This document shows positions 41,549 through 49,895 of a stretch of DNA of 50,958 nucleotides, in pieces. Every line of letters begins with the position of its first letter. Positions within the stretch are counted from its first letter, which is position 1. Below the pieces are notes generated by a model. It did not search any database. It was not told the DNA's origin and saw only the letters and a program-made list of their open reading frames with translations. The translations under genes were made by a program, and so were the position numbers. This stretch comes from Pseudomonas californiensis. Its GTDB lineage: Bacteria; Pseudomonadota; Gammaproteobacteria; Pseudomonadales; Pseudomonadaceae. The stretch lies in the NCBI RefSeq assembly GCF_021147775.1, contig NZ_JAGTPK010000038.1, positions 1 to 50,958 of the forward strand, written 5' to 3'.

Positions 41549-44173
41549 ATGAAAAGCGCAGAAATCCGTGAAGCCTTCCTTGGCTTCTTCGAAGAGCAAG
41601 GCCACACACGTGTCGCCTCCAGCTCCTTGATCCCGGGCAATGACCCAACCCTGCTGTTCACCAACGCAGGCATGAACCAGTTCAAGGACTGCTTCCTGGG
41701 CCAGGAAAAACGTGCCTACACCCGCGCCGTTACCAGCCAGAAGTGCGTGCGGGCCGGTGGCAAGCACAACGATCTTGAAAACGTCGGCTACACCGCTCGT
41801 CACCACACTTTCTTCGAAATGCTGGGTAACTTCAGCTTTGGTGATTACTTCAAACGTGATGCCATCACCTACGCCTGGACGTTCCTGACCTCTGAAAAGT
41901 GGCTGAACCTGCCCAAGGAAAAGCTGTGGGTCACGGTCTATGCCACTGACGACGAAGCCTACGATATCTGGACCAGGGAAATCGGCGTACCCGCCGAGCG
42001 CATGGTCCGCATCGGTGACAATAAGGGCGCGCCATACGCCTCCGACAATTTCTGGACCATGGGCGATACTGGCCCGTGTGGCCCTTGCAGCGAGATCTTC
42101 TTTGACCACGGCCCTGAAATCTGGGGCGGCCCACCGGGTTCCCCGGAAGAAGACGGCGACCGTTACATCGAGATCTGGAACAACGTATTCATGCAGTTCA
42201 ACCGAACTGCCGATGGCGTGCTGCACCCGCTGCCAGCTCCGTCGGTAGACACCGGTATGGGTCTTGAGCGTGTCAGCGCAGTACTGCAGCACGTGCATTC
42301 CAACTACGAAATCGACCTGTTCCAGAGCCTTCTGACTGCATCCGCTGCTGCCATTGGTTGCACCAACGACAATCAGGCGTCGCTGAAAGTCGTCGCTGAC
42401 CATATTCGTTCGTGCGGTTTCCTGATTGCCGATGGCGTACTGCCGTCCAACGAAGGCCGTGGCTACGTGCTGCGTCGCATCATTCGTCGTGCCTGCCGTC
42501 ACGGCAACAAGCTGGGTGCCAAGGGCAGCTTCTTCTATCAGATCGTGGCTGCGCTGGTTGCCGAAATGGGCACTGCGTTCCCGGAACTGGTTCAGCAGCA
42601 GGCGCACATCGAGCGTGTGCTCAAGGCTGAAGAAGAGCAGTTCGCGAAAACTCTGGAACAGGGCCTGAAAATCCTCGAGCAGGATCTGGCTGACCTCAAG
42701 GGCACCGTGGTGCCTGGTGAAGTGGTGTTCAAACTCTACGACACCTATGGCTTCCCGATGGATCTTACCGGTGATATTGCTCGCGAACGCAACCTGACGC
42801 TGGACGAAGCTGGCTTCGAGCGCGAAATGGACGCTCAGCGTGTGCGTGCCCGTTCCGCCAGCTCTTTCGGCATGGACTACAACAGCCTGGTCAAGGTCGA
42901 CGTCGCAACCCTGTTCACCGGTTACGATGCCACCAGCGGCGACGCCAAAGTGGTTGCTCTGTACAAGGACGGCCAGTCTGTCGAGCATTTGAACGAAGGC
43001 GAAGAGGGCGTTGTGATCCTTGACACCACGCCGTTCTATGCCGAGTCGGGCGGTCAGATCGGTGACAGCGGCTACCTGTTGGCGGGCGATGTACGGTTTG
43101 AAGTGAGCGACACCACCAAAACCGGTGGCGCCTTCCTGCATCACGGTGTTGTGGCGGCGGGGAGTCTGGCGGTAGGTACGCAGGTCGCGACCCAGGTTTC
43201 TGACGAGGTTCGTCAGGCCACTGCGCTCAACCACTCTGCCACTCACCTGCTGCACGCTGCACTGCGTCAGGTGCTGGGCGATCACGTTCAACAGAAAGGC
43301 TCGCTGGTTGACAGTCAGCGTCTGCGCTTCGACTTCAGCCACTTTGAGGCGATCAAACCAGAGCAACTGCGCCAACTGGAAGACATCGTCAACACCGAAA
43401 TTCGCAAGAATACGCCGGTCCTCACCGAAGAAACCGACATCGACACAGCGAAAAAGAAAGGCGCCATGGCGCTGTTCGGCGAAAAGTACGGCGACAGCGT
43501 TCGCGTACTGAGCATGGGTGGTGATTTCTCGGTCGAGCTGTGCGGCGGTATTCACGCCAAGCGCACTGGCGATATCTCGCTGCTGAAAATTGTCAGCGAA
43601 GGTGGCGTCGCCGCTGGCGTGCGTCGTATCGAGGCGGTTACTGGTGCAGCGGCACTCGGCTGGTTGAACGCTGCCGAAGATCAGTTGAAAGAAGCTGCGA
43701 CGCTGGTCAAAGGCAATCGTGACAACCTGCTGGACAAGCTGACAGCGGTGCTCGAACGTAATCGCCTGCTGGAAAAACAACTTGAACAACTGCAAGCCAA
43801 GGCCGCCAGTGCCGCCGGTGACGATCTGTCCTCGGCCGCGCTGGATGTCAAAGGAGTCAAGGTTCTGGCCACCCGCCTGGACGGTCAGGACGGCAAGGCG
43901 CTACTGGCCCTTGTCGATCAGTTGAAGAACAAACTCGGCCGCGCAGTGATCCTGCTCGGCAGTGTCCATGAAGACAAGGTCGTCTTGGTTGCAGGCGTGA
44001 CCAAAGACCTGACTGGCCAACTCAAAGCCGGTGATTTGATGAAGCAAGCGGCCGCTGCCGTAGGCGGTAAAGGCGGTGGTCGTCCTGATATGGCTCAAGG
44101 GGGCGGTGTCGATGCAGGTGCGCTGGATGCTGCACTGGCACTGACGGTTCCTTTTGTAGAGCAGGGTATCTGA
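41549..44173 (+). CDS. alaS: Alanyl-tRNA synthetase
   Basis: An 874-residue class II synthetase. The catalytic core starts EIREAFLGFFEEQGHTRVAS with motif 1 FTNAGMNQFKDCFLG and KCVRAGGKHNDLENVG. The editing domain has HSATHLLHAALRQVLGDHVQ and CGGIHAKRTGDI (Zn ligands). A C-Ala domain rich in Gly (GGKGGGRPDMAQGGGVD) closes the chain. Full length for the family (876 in E. coli). The start is the conserved MKSAEIRE; a 25-residue upstream open stretch holds the promoter. Confidence 0.97.
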   Translation: MKSAEIREAFLGFFEEQGHTRVASSSLIPGNDPTLLFTNAGMNQFKDCFLGQEKRAYTRAVTSQKCVRAGGKHNDLENVGYTARHHTFFEMLGNFSFGDYFKRDAITYAWTFLTSEKWLNLPKEKLWVTVYATDDEAYDIWTREIGVPAERMVRIGDNKGAPYASDNFWTMGDTGPCGPCSEIFFDHGPEIWGGPPGSPEEDGDRYIEIWNNVFMQFNRTADGVLHPLPAPSVDTGMGLERVSAVLQHVHSNYEIDLFQSLLTASAAAIGCTNDNQASLKVVADHIRSCGFLIADGVLPSNEGRGYVLRRIIRRACRHGNKLGAKGSFFYQIVAALVAEMGTAFPELVQQQAHIERVLKAEEEQFAKTLEQGLKILEQDLADLKGTVVPGEVVFKLYDTYGFPMDLTGDIARERNLTLDEAGFEREMDAQRVRARSASSFGMDYNSLVKVDVATLFTGYDATSGDAKVVALYKDGQSVEHLNEGEEGVVILDTTPFYAESGGQIGDSGYLLAGDVRFEVSDTTKTGGAFLHHGVVAAGSLAVGTQVATQVSDEVRQATALNHSATHLLHAALRQVLGDHVQQKGSLVDSQRLRFDFSHFEAIKPEQLRQLEDIVNTEIRKNTPVLTEETDIDTAKKKGAMALFGEKYGDSVRVLSMGGDFSVELCGGIHAKRTGDISLLKIVSEGGVAAGVRRIEAVTGAAALGWLNAAEDQLKEAATLVKGNRDNLLDKLTAVLERNRLLEKQLEQLQAKAASAAGDDLSSAALDVKGVKVLATRLDGQDGKALLALVDQLKNKLGRAVILLGSVHEDKVVLVAGVTKDLTGQLKAGDLMKQAAAAVGGKGGGRPDMAQGGGVDAGALDAALALTVPFVEQGI

Positions 44174-44174
44174 G

Positions 44175-44218
44175 CCCGGTCTGCCAGCCTGCCTGTGCAA
44201 GGCAGGTTGGCAGACGGG
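44175..44218 (+). terminator. Long GC-rich hairpin between alaS and lysC
   Basis: A stem of about 18 bp (CCCGGTCTGCCAGCCTGCC with GGCAGGTTGGCAGACGGG, one bulge and one wobble) starts just after the alaS stop. No T-run follows. It may slow read-through into lysC or protect the alaS 3' end. Confidence 0.5.
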
Positions 44219-44260
44219 AATGTTAATGGTGCTCTTAACGGGTTCTGAGGCGGCTTTGAG

Positions 44261-45493
44261 ATGGCTTTAATCGTACAGAAATTTGGAGGCACCTCGGTGG
44301 GCTCTGTAGAGCGCATCGAGCAGGTAGCTGACAAGGTCAAGAAATTCCGCGAGGCGGGCGACGACCTGGTGGTCGTATTGTCGGCCATGAGCGGTGAAAC
44401 CAATCGCCTGATCGACCTCGCCAAGCAGATCAGTGATCAGCCGGTTCCTCGTGAGCTGGATGTGATCGTTTCCACAGGCGAACAGGTCACGATTGCGTTG
44501 CTGGCCATGGCGCTGATGAAGCGTGGTGTTCCTGCGGTGTCCTATACCGGCAATCAGGTACGCATTCTTACTGACAGCGCACACAACAAGGCGCGCATTC
44601 TGCAGATCGATGATCAGAAGATTCGTTCTGATTTGAAAGCAGGTCGTGTGGTAGTGGTCGCCGGTTTCCAGGGCGTCGACGAGAACGGCAACATCACGAC
44701 CCTGGGTCGTGGCGGTTCCGACACTACCGGCGTGGCCCTGGCTGCGGCCTTGAAGGCCGACGAATGCCAGATCTACACCGATGTCGATGGTGTTTACACC
44801 ACTGACCCACGTGTGGTTTCGCAAGCGCAGCGCCTGGACAAGATCACCTTTGAAGAGATGCTGGAAATGGCCAGCCTCGGTTCCAAGGTGCTGCAGATCC
44901 GGGCAGTGGAATTTGCCGGTAAATACAACGTCCCGCTGCGCGTTCTGCACAGCTTCAAAGAGGGTCCTGGCACCCTCATTACCATCGATGAAGAGGAATC
45001 CATGGAACAGCCGATCATTTCCGGCATCGCGTTCAATCGTGATGAAGCCAAGCTGACTATCCGTGGCGTGCCAGACACTCCCGGTGTGGCGTTCAAGATT
45101 CTCGGCCCGATCAGCGCGGCCAACATCGAAGTCGACATGATCGTGCAGAACGTTGCGCACGATAACACCACCGACTTTACCTTCACGATCCACCGCAATG
45201 ACTACCAGGCCGCCACACAGGTGCTTGAAACCACGGCGCGTGAAATCGGCGCCCGCGAGGTTTCCGGTGACACCAAGATCGCCAAGGTCTCCATCGTGGG
45301 TGTGGGCATGCGTTCCCATGCAGGCGTTGCCAGCCGCATGTTCGAAGCACTGGCCAAGGAGAGCATCAATATCCAGATGATCTCTACCTCGGAAATCAAG
45401 GTGTCTGTCGTCATCGAAGAGAAGTACCTTGAACTGGCAGTGCGTGCGTTGCACACGGCTTTTGAACTGGATGCTGCTCGCCAGGGTGAGTGA
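44261..45493 (+). CDS. lysC: Aspartate kinase (lysine-sensitive type)
   Basis: A 410-residue kinase, the first step of the aspartate family. The N-terminal kinase domain starts VQKFGGTSVGSVERIEQVA, with VVVLSAMSGETNRLI, GRGGSDTTGVALAA and DVDGVYTTDPR. Two ACT domains follow from about residue 250 (IRGVPDTPGVAFKILG, VSIVGVGMRSHAGVASRMFE) that bind Lys/Thr for feedback. The size and ACT layout match the alpha/beta aspartokinases, in which the C-terminal part is also made as a separate subunit (see 45002). Confidence 0.96.
   Translation: MALIVQKFGGTSVGSVERIEQVADKVKKFREAGDDLVVVLSAMSGETNRLIDLAKQISDQPVPRELDVIVSTGEQVTIALLAMALMKRGVPAVSYTGNQVRILTDSAHNKARILQIDDQKIRSDLKAGRVVVVAGFQGVDENGNITTLGRGGSDTTGVALAAALKADECQIYTDVDGVYTTDPRVVSQAQRLDKITFEEMLEMASLGSKVLQIRAVEFAGKYNVPLRVLHSFKEGPGTLITIDEEESMEQPIISGIAFNRDEAKLTIRGVPDTPGVAFKILGPISAANIEVDMIVQNVAHDNTTDFTFTIHRNDYQAATQVLETTAREIGAREVSGDTKIAKVSIVGVGMRSHAGVASRMFEALAKESINIQMISTSEIKVSVVIEEKYLELAVRALHTAFELDAARQGE
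45002..45493 (+). CDS. lysC: Possible internal-start beta subunit of aspartate kinase
   Basis: An in-frame ATG at codon 248 is preceded by GAGG five bases upstream. The peptide starts MEQPIISGIAFNRDEAKLTI, the same place and pattern as the beta subunit of Corynebacterium and Bacillus alpha2-beta2 aspartokinases. It would be a 163-residue ACT-only regulatory subunit. The site is seen; its use is inferred. Confidence 0.55.
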   Translation: MEQPIISGIAFNRDEAKLTIRGVPDTPGVAFKILGPISAANIEVDMIVQNVAHDNTTDFTFTIHRNDYQAATQVLETTAREIGAREVSGDTKIAKVSIVGVGMRSHAGVASRMFEALAKESINIQMISTSEIKVSVVIEEKYLELAVRALHTAFELDAARQGE

Positions 45494-45664
45494 TTCGTCG
45501 TCGCCGGGGCAGGGCTTGAGCCAGTTCCCGGGATGTTGCGCAGAAAGACTTTTCTTTTACATGCGTTAGACGATACTCAGGCCATGCCCGTGGCGTTGCC
45601 GTTGCGGGCTGTGCCTACTGGTTGTGCAGACTGTTGTCCCTGAATGAATGCGTAGGAGAAAGTT

Positions 45665-45853
45665 ATGCTGATTCTGACTCGTCGGTGCGCGGAAAGTCTC
45701 ATCATTGGTGACGGTGAAATCACCGTGACTGTGTTGGGCGTGAAGGGTAATCAGGTGCGTATTGGTGTCAATGCGCCCAAGGAAGTCGCGGTCCATCGCG
45801 AAGAGATTTACCTGCGGATCAAGAAAGAGAAGGACGAAGAACCAAGCCATTAA
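45665..45853 (+). CDS. csrA: Carbon storage regulator CsrA/RsmA
   Basis: A 62-residue RNA-binding protein: MLILTRRCAESLIIGDGEIT, VTVLGVKGNQVRIGVNAPKE and VAVHREEIYLRIKKEKDEEP. The Arg44-type residue in VHREEI that contacts GGA motifs is present. It represses translation of GGA-bearing mRNAs and is titrated by RsmX/Y/Z RNAs. AGGAG precedes the ATG. The lysC-csrA-tRNA-Ser order is usual for Pseudomonas RsmA. The Cys-Ala-Glu in the first strand differs from classical RsmA (VGET) and suggests a lineage-specific copy. Confidence 0.96.
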   Translation: MLILTRRCAESLIIGDGEITVTVLGVKGNQVRIGVNAPKEVAVHREEIYLRIKKEKDEEPSH

Positions 45854-45872
45854 TTTTTATTGAATTTTTGGT

Positions 45873-45901
45873 TTGCAAACGGGGAAAAGGGTGGTTATTA
45901 T
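45873..45901 (+). promoter_or_regulatory. Promoter of tRNA-Ser
   Basis: TTGCAA (45873-45878), a 17-base spacer and TATTAT (45896-45901), followed by a GC-rich discriminator, 15 bases before the tRNA. Confidence 0.75.
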
Positions 45902-45915
45902 ACGCCCCGTGTTGC

Positions 45916-46006
45916 GGAGAGCTGGCCGAGTGGCCGAAGGCGCTCCCCTGCTAAGGGAGTACACCTCAAAAGGGTGTCGGGGGTTCGAATCCCCCGTTCT
46001 CCGCCA
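45916..46006 (+). tRNA. tRNA-Ser (GCT)
   Basis: A 91-base tRNA with the long variable arm of serine tRNAs (TACACCTCAAAAGGGTGTCG), GCT anticodon, GGTTCGAATCC T-arm and encoded CCA. It reads AGC/AGU. Confidence 0.97.
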
Positions 46007-46070
46007 TTATTTATGTAGTGCGTCAGATTCGGCTTGATCTGTAAGTTGTTGAATTTACTAGAAAAAGTGC

Positions 46071-46098
46071 TTGACCAAACAATCTGACGACCTATAAT
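46071..46098 (+). promoter_or_regulatory. Promoter of the tRNA-Arg pair
   Basis: TTGACC (46071-46076), a 16-base spacer and a perfect TATAAT (46093-46098), then a GC-rich discriminator (GCGCGGC), 17 bases before the first tRNA-Arg. A strong stringent-type promoter. Confidence 0.85.
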
Positions 46099-46115
46099 GC
46101 GCGGCACCAACACAT

Positions 46116-46192
46116 GCACTCGTAGCTCAGCTGGATAGAGTACTCGGCTACGAACCGAGCGGTCACAGGTTCGAATCCTGTCGAGTGCACCA
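46116..46192 (+). tRNA. tRNA-Arg (ACG), copy 1
   Basis: A 77-base cloverleaf with GCACTCG/CGAGTGC acceptor stem, ACG anticodon (read as inosine), T-arm GGTTCGAATCC and encoded CCA. It decodes CGU/CGC/CGA. Confidence 0.97.
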
Positions 46193-46279
46193 TTTAAGGT
46201 TGGTTTCAAGGTTGTAAGTCATTACAGCGTTGAGATTGACTGGCTTCAACCAGAGGTGATCTGGTCTAAAAACACCAAT

Positions 46280-46356
46280 GCACTCGTAGCTCAGCTGGAT
46301 AGAGTACTCGGCTACGAACCGAGCGGTCACAGGTTCGAATCCTGTCGAGTGCACCA
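46280..46356 (+). tRNA. tRNA-Arg (ACG), copy 2
   Basis: Identical to the copy at 46116-46192. No separate promoter is evident in the 87-base gap, so both are probably processed from one transcript that ends at the hairpin 46364-46395. Confidence 0.97.
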
Positions 46357-46363
46357 AACAAAC

Positions 46364-46395
46364 AAAAAGCCCACATCGAAAGATGTGGGCTTTTT
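46364..46395. terminator. Bidirectional terminator
   Basis: A perfect stem AAAAAGCCCACATC/GATGTGGGCTTTTT with a GAAA loop. It ends the tRNA-Arg transcript on the plus strand and the SmpA-like gene on the minus strand. Confidence 0.92.
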
Positions 46396-46400
46396 GCTTT

Positions 46401-46892
46401 CTAGCGTTTTCCTTTTACGCATCCGTGCTCATCAAATGTCACGCTGCTGCTGCGTCCCTTCTTCTGGTTGTACACGTAACGCAACTCGCCATTGTTATTC
46501 ACGACTTTGTCGGGTCGGCCCAGCAGGCTTTCCACATCACGAACGGTCATTCCGGGCGGTGTGCGTTGATTGATGATGGCTCGACGACGCTGATCGGCAC
46601 TCAGGCGGTTTTCACAACCATCGTCCCGACCACCCACGACCACGATTTCACGAGCGGGGGTTTTGGGTTTTTCCGAGCGCCAGGCGTCGGATGAAGTGCG
46701 AGGTCCTGTCTGGCTGCCTGAAGAGGTGTTGGATATCTTCTGTGACTGGCTGCTGTGCCCCTCAGGGCAGCCGAGTGCCGTGAACATGATGTTGCCGGCT
46801 GCGTCTTCGCAACGCTGAGTGGTGCTAGCTATTGAATGCAGTGGCACGCAGAGCAGGGCGCCCCACAGGGAAAGGTGAGTGACGACACGCAT
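46401..46892 (-). CDS. Exported DUF4124/SmpA(BamE)-like protein
   Basis: A 163-residue protein with signal peptide (about 1-23, ending HSIASTTQ, no lipobox Cys at the cut). The mature start TQRCEDAAGNIMFTALGCPE resembles the DUF4124 motif. A Ser/Thr-rich linker leads to a C-terminal BamE/SmpA-like fold (TPPGMTVRDVESLLGRPDKV, NNNGELRYVYNQKKG). It should sit in the periplasm; its role is unknown. It ends at a shared terminator. Confidence 0.82.
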   Translation of the reverse strand: MRVVTHLSLWGALLCVPLHSIASTTQRCEDAAGNIMFTALGCPEGHSSQSQKISNTSSGSQTGPRTSSDAWRSEKPKTPAREIVVVGGRDDGCENRLSADQRRRAIINQRTPPGMTVRDVESLLGRPDKVVNNNGELRYVYNQKKGRSSSVTFDEHGCVKGKR

Positions 46893-47216
46893 ATCAAGTC
46901 CTCCATGACGGTGTGTCGCGCAAGCCTAGTGATGACCCATTTCAGGGGCAAGTGTGCTTTCTTGGCTGGATGTGACATCGAAGTCTGTAGGGCTCATGCA
47001 GTGATTCAGGTTTGTGCTGCAAACGACTGTTATAGGCTGAATTTCTCGGGTGCGCTTCGCTCAAAGCGGTGTATCATTGCGCCCGTCAGCCCCGCCGGGG
47101 CTTGTGGAATACCTCCATGGACTTACCCAGTAGTTACTCAATAGTTTGTTTCAGCAATCATGAATTAACTGATTGATCTCCCCGGCGTGCTCCGCTGCTG
47201 GGAGTGGAGTTCGCCT
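46893..47216. other. Divergent gap between SmpA-like gene and mgtE
   Basis: 324 bases without a supported gene. The mgtE side holds a GC-rich hairpin AGCCCC/GGGGCT (47088-47102) about 115 bases before the start and then an AT-rich stretch. No known Mg-sensing riboswitch (M-box) pattern is visible, but a long structured leader for mgtE is possible. Confidence 0.5.
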
Positions 47217-48659
47217 ATGACCGAAAGAGAAGTAAAGAAAACGCAGGAAAGTCTGCAGGATCGCCTGGCTCAGGTCGTCGATCTGCTGCAACGCCAGCGT
47301 ATTGTTGAAGACCTGACGCATCGTCAGGAGGGTCAACATCAGGATCGCGTAGAAAACCTGGTCCATCGGCAGAACCTTGTCGAGCTGCAACGCAAGCTCG
47401 ACGACCTTCACTCCGCCGACGTCGCCTATATCCTCGAAGCACTTCCCCTGGACGAGCGTCTGACCGTCTGGCAGCTGGTGAAGGCCGAGCGCGACGGCGA
47501 CATCCTTCTCGAAGTATCCGACTCGGTTCGTGAAACCCTGATCGCCGACATGGATGATCATGAGTTGCTTGCGGCTGCACGGGACATGGACGCCGACGAA
47601 CTGGCTGACCTTGCTCCCGAGCTGCCTCGCGACGTTGTTCACGAACTCATGGAAGCGCTTGACTCGCAGCAGCGCGAGCGTGTGCGTTCAGCGCTGTCCT
47701 ATGACGAGGATCAGGTTGGCGCACTGATGGACTTCGAGATGGTGACCATCCGCGAGGATGTCAGCCTTGAAGTGGTCCTGCGTTATCTGCGCAGGCTCAA
47801 AGAGCTTCCCGGTCATACCGACAAATTGTTCGTGGTTGATTCCGAAGGCGTGTTGAAAGGTGTGCTGCCGATCAAGCGTCTGCTGGTCAATGACCCTGAC
47901 AAGCAAGTCGTTGAAGTCATGGCCAACGACCCGGTCAGCTTTCATCCGGAAGACGACGGTTATGATGCCGCTCAGGCTTTCGAGCGTTACGACCTGATCT
48001 CCACACCTGTCGTCGACAAGAACGGCAAGCTGATTGGCCGTCTGACAATCGACGAGATGGTCGATCTGATCCGTGAAGAGAGCGAAAGTGAAGTCCTCAA
48101 CATGGCGGGTCTGCGGGAGGAAGAAGATATCTTCGCCTCTGTGTGGCGTTCGCTGCGTAACCGTTGGGCCTGGCTGGCGGTCAACCTGGTCACGGCTTTC
48201 CTCGCTTCGCGGGTGATTGGTCTGTTCGAAGGCTCAATCGAGAAGCTGGTAGCGCTCGCTGCATTGATGCCTATTGTCGCGGGGATTGGAGGCAACTCCG
48301 GTAATCAGACCATCACCATGATCGTTCGCGCCATGGCGCTCGATCAGGTCAACACCGGCAATACGGCGCGCCTGTTGCGCAAAGAACTGGCAGTTGGCCT
48401 GATCAACGGTGTGTTATGGGGTGGTGTGATCGGTGTAGTGGCCTATCTGCTCTATGGGAGCTGGTCACTTGGCGTGGTCATGACCGCGGCCATGACGCTC
48501 AATCTGCTGCTGGCAGCCTTGATGGGGGTGTCCATACCGATGGCCCTTGCGCGCCTTGGACGAGATCCAGCCATGGGTGCCAGTGTAATGATTACGGCAA
48601 TGACCGACAGCGGAGGGTTTTTCATCTTCCTCGGGCTGGCGACTATCTTCCTGCTTTAA
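47217..48659 (+). CDS. mgtE: Magnesium transporter MgtE
   Basis: A 480-residue Mg2+ channel. The cytoplasmic N domain (about 40-160) has superhelical repeats (LHSADVAYILEALPLDERL). Two CBS domains follow (about 160-285: ALMDFEMVTIREDVSLEVVL, ISTPVVDKNGKLIGRLTIDE). The pore domain has five membrane segments with PIVAGIGGNSGNQT, the signature loop, and MGASVMITAMTDSGGFFIFL near the end. Mg2+ binding between N and CBS domains closes the channel. ATG 47217 has GGAG upstream. A short charged N-terminal extension precedes the N domain. Confidence 0.96.
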   Translation: MTEREVKKTQESLQDRLAQVVDLLQRQRIVEDLTHRQEGQHQDRVENLVHRQNLVELQRKLDDLHSADVAYILEALPLDERLTVWQLVKAERDGDILLEVSDSVRETLIADMDDHELLAAARDMDADELADLAPELPRDVVHELMEALDSQQRERVRSALSYDEDQVGALMDFEMVTIREDVSLEVVLRYLRRLKELPGHTDKLFVVDSEGVLKGVLPIKRLLVNDPDKQVVEVMANDPVSFHPEDDGYDAAQAFERYDLISTPVVDKNGKLIGRLTIDEMVDLIREESESEVLNMAGLREEEDIFASVWRSLRNRWAWLAVNLVTAFLASRVIGLFEGSIEKLVALAALMPIVAGIGGNSGNQTITMIVRAMALDQVNTGNTARLLRKELAVGLINGVLWGGVIGVVAYLLYGSWSLGVVMTAAMTLNLLLAALMGVSIPMALARLGRDPAMGASVMITAMTDSGGFFIFLGLATIFLL

Positions 48660-48676
48660 GCGGGACATAAACAACA

Positions 48677-48701
48677 AAGCCGCCTTATAGGCGGTTTTTT
48701 T
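48677..48701 (+). terminator. Terminator after mgtE
   Basis: Stem AAGCCGCC/GGCGGTTT with a TTATA loop followed by a run of eight T, 17 bases after the mgtE stop. Confidence 0.9.
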
Positions 48702-48750
48702 ACATGGTGCAGAGAGTTTTCCTACAGCAACTAACGCATGCCGTATAAAC

Positions 48751-48779
48751 AAAAAGGCCAGCTTACGCTGGCCTTTTTG
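48751..48779. terminator. Terminator between mgtE and amrZ (bidirectional)
   Basis: A perfect stem AAAAAGGCCAGC/GCTGGCCTTTTT with a TTAC loop. On the minus strand it lies just after the amrZ stop. Confidence 0.9.
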
Positions 48780-48792
48780 TTTGCACTAACAC

Positions 48793-49119
48793 TCAGGACT
48801 CTTCAGAAGCGAGTTCCGTATCATGAGCGATCAGTGACACTAAAGCGTTTTGTTGACGATGAGACAACTGCCGAAAGCGTTGCAGCAGCTCGCGTTCGTG
48901 CAGGGACAGCTCAGGGCTATCAAGGCGCAGGCTTGGCTCGTCGCCAAGGGCTCCTTCCTGAATCAGGCTCTGTTCGAGACGAGCAATGATTTCCGAGTTC
49001 ATGCTGCGGTGATGATTCTTGGCTACCTCTTGCACACGATTACGCATGCCATCTGGTAGGCGAACGACGAACTTGTCAGCCGTGCGGCTGGAATAAGTAG
49101 CCTGTTTCATAGGGCTCAT
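48793..49119 (-). CDS. amrZ: AmrZ/AlgZ ribbon-helix-helix regulator
   Basis: A 108-residue DNA-binding protein. The ribbon-helix-helix (about 8-55) reads YSSRTADKFVVRLPDGMRNR and HHRSMNSEIIARLEQSLIQE, as in P. aeruginosa AmrZ. The C-terminal tetramerisation part (about 65-105) is LRLDSPELSLHERELLQRFR and LSHRQQNALVSLIAHDTELA. AmrZ controls motility, exopolysaccharides and c-di-GMP genes in pseudomonads and represses its own promoter. ATG 49119 is used; ATG 49110 is also possible. Confidence 0.96.
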   Translation of the reverse strand: MSPMKQATYSSRTADKFVVRLPDGMRNRVQEVAKNHHRSMNSEIIARLEQSLIQEGALGDEPSLRLDSPELSLHERELLQRFRQLSHRQQNALVSLIAHDTELASEES

Positions 49120-49671
49120 ATATTTAACCGGTTAGTTCAGGGGAAGCGGTTCTAGCAAGTGGCCGCAAGATTGTGATCATGAGACAGTCGTTTTGGGCAA
49201 ATGTTCAACCGCGTTGTTGGAGGGGCATCATCATCCCCTTTTGCGTCGAAACCTTGGCGTCAAATCTGTGACAAATATTGACCCAGATAAAGGCGATTAG
49301 CCAGCACCAATTATCAGATTTGCGGACAGATTTGTAAAAATAATCAGAACAGCTCAGCTGATAGCCACACGAAATGCGCGACGACTTTTTGCCATGATGG
49401 CCATCTGTCTTCAGCGTAGAAGGTAACTCGTTGAAATACGAATCTATGCCGACCAACGTATGACCCGCGGGACGAACGATTCAACTGGCGACAAGCGCAG
49501 GAGGGAGCAGGCGTCTACAGAGGAGGGGTTGAGAGGAGAGGTTGAAAACAAAAGGTGACGAAAGGTAAGGCTGAAGTCGCTGCCCGGAACAGGGATGCCG
49601 ATGATCCAGCCGGCTTTCACTACAAACACTACAGAGTCGACCGACCGGTACAGCCATCAGCGTTCTTCAGC
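49120..49671. other. Gene-poor stretch upstream of amrZ
   Basis: 552 bases with no convincing gene. Short open frames here (for instance 49205-49456 and 49444-49629 on the minus strand) have no ribosome site or family likeness. A short hairpin AGGGG/CCCCT followed by TTTT is at 49221-49242, and a purine-rich plus-strand run with five GGA triplets at 49498-49545. An amrZ promoter and possibly a small RNA could lie here. Confidence 0.5.
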
Positions 49672-49857
49672 TCATCGCAGAACCGGGTCAAATTTAAAGC
49701 GACGGCCCAGAAACAGGGCGACTATGAAAAGCCCAGCAAACAGACCTGCGGCAATTTTGGCAACGGTACTCGGGGCTTCAGCCTGGACGGGCAAAAGCAG
49801 ATCGACGGCTACAGCCATAAAAGCCAGGATCATGAATGACAAAGCGGATTTTGACAT
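49672..49857 (-). CDS. Small two-segment membrane protein
   Basis: A 61-residue protein with two hydrophobic segments (about 5-22 and 32-49: SALSFMILAFMAVAVDLLL, KIAAGLFAGLFIVALFLG) and a basic end. The second segment resembles DUF1328-type small membrane proteins. GAGAG precedes the ATG. It follows the small exported protein at 49896-50135 by 38 bases on the same strand. Function unknown. Confidence 0.7.
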   Translation of the reverse strand: MSKSALSFMILAFMAVAVDLLLPVQAEAPSTVAKIAAGLFAGLFIVALFLGRRFKFDPVLR

Positions 49858-49895
49858 GGCGACTCTCTCGTAAAGTTGGGGCTATGTATCACGAC

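Noticed and set aside
41498..43795. A 765-residue open frame antisense to alaS
   Set aside because: It is a by-product of GC-rich codon use in alaS, with no recognisable domain and no plausible start signal.
44267..45454. A 395-residue open frame antisense to lysC
   Set aside because: Same kind of shadow: low-complexity composition, no domain, complete overlap with a certain gene.
46893..47216. Mg-sensing riboswitch before mgtE
   Set aside because: The gap has a simple GC hairpin but none of the conserved M-box segments.
49205..49629. Two short minus-strand open frames upstream of amrZ
   Set aside because: No ribosome site, odd composition and no likeness to any family.
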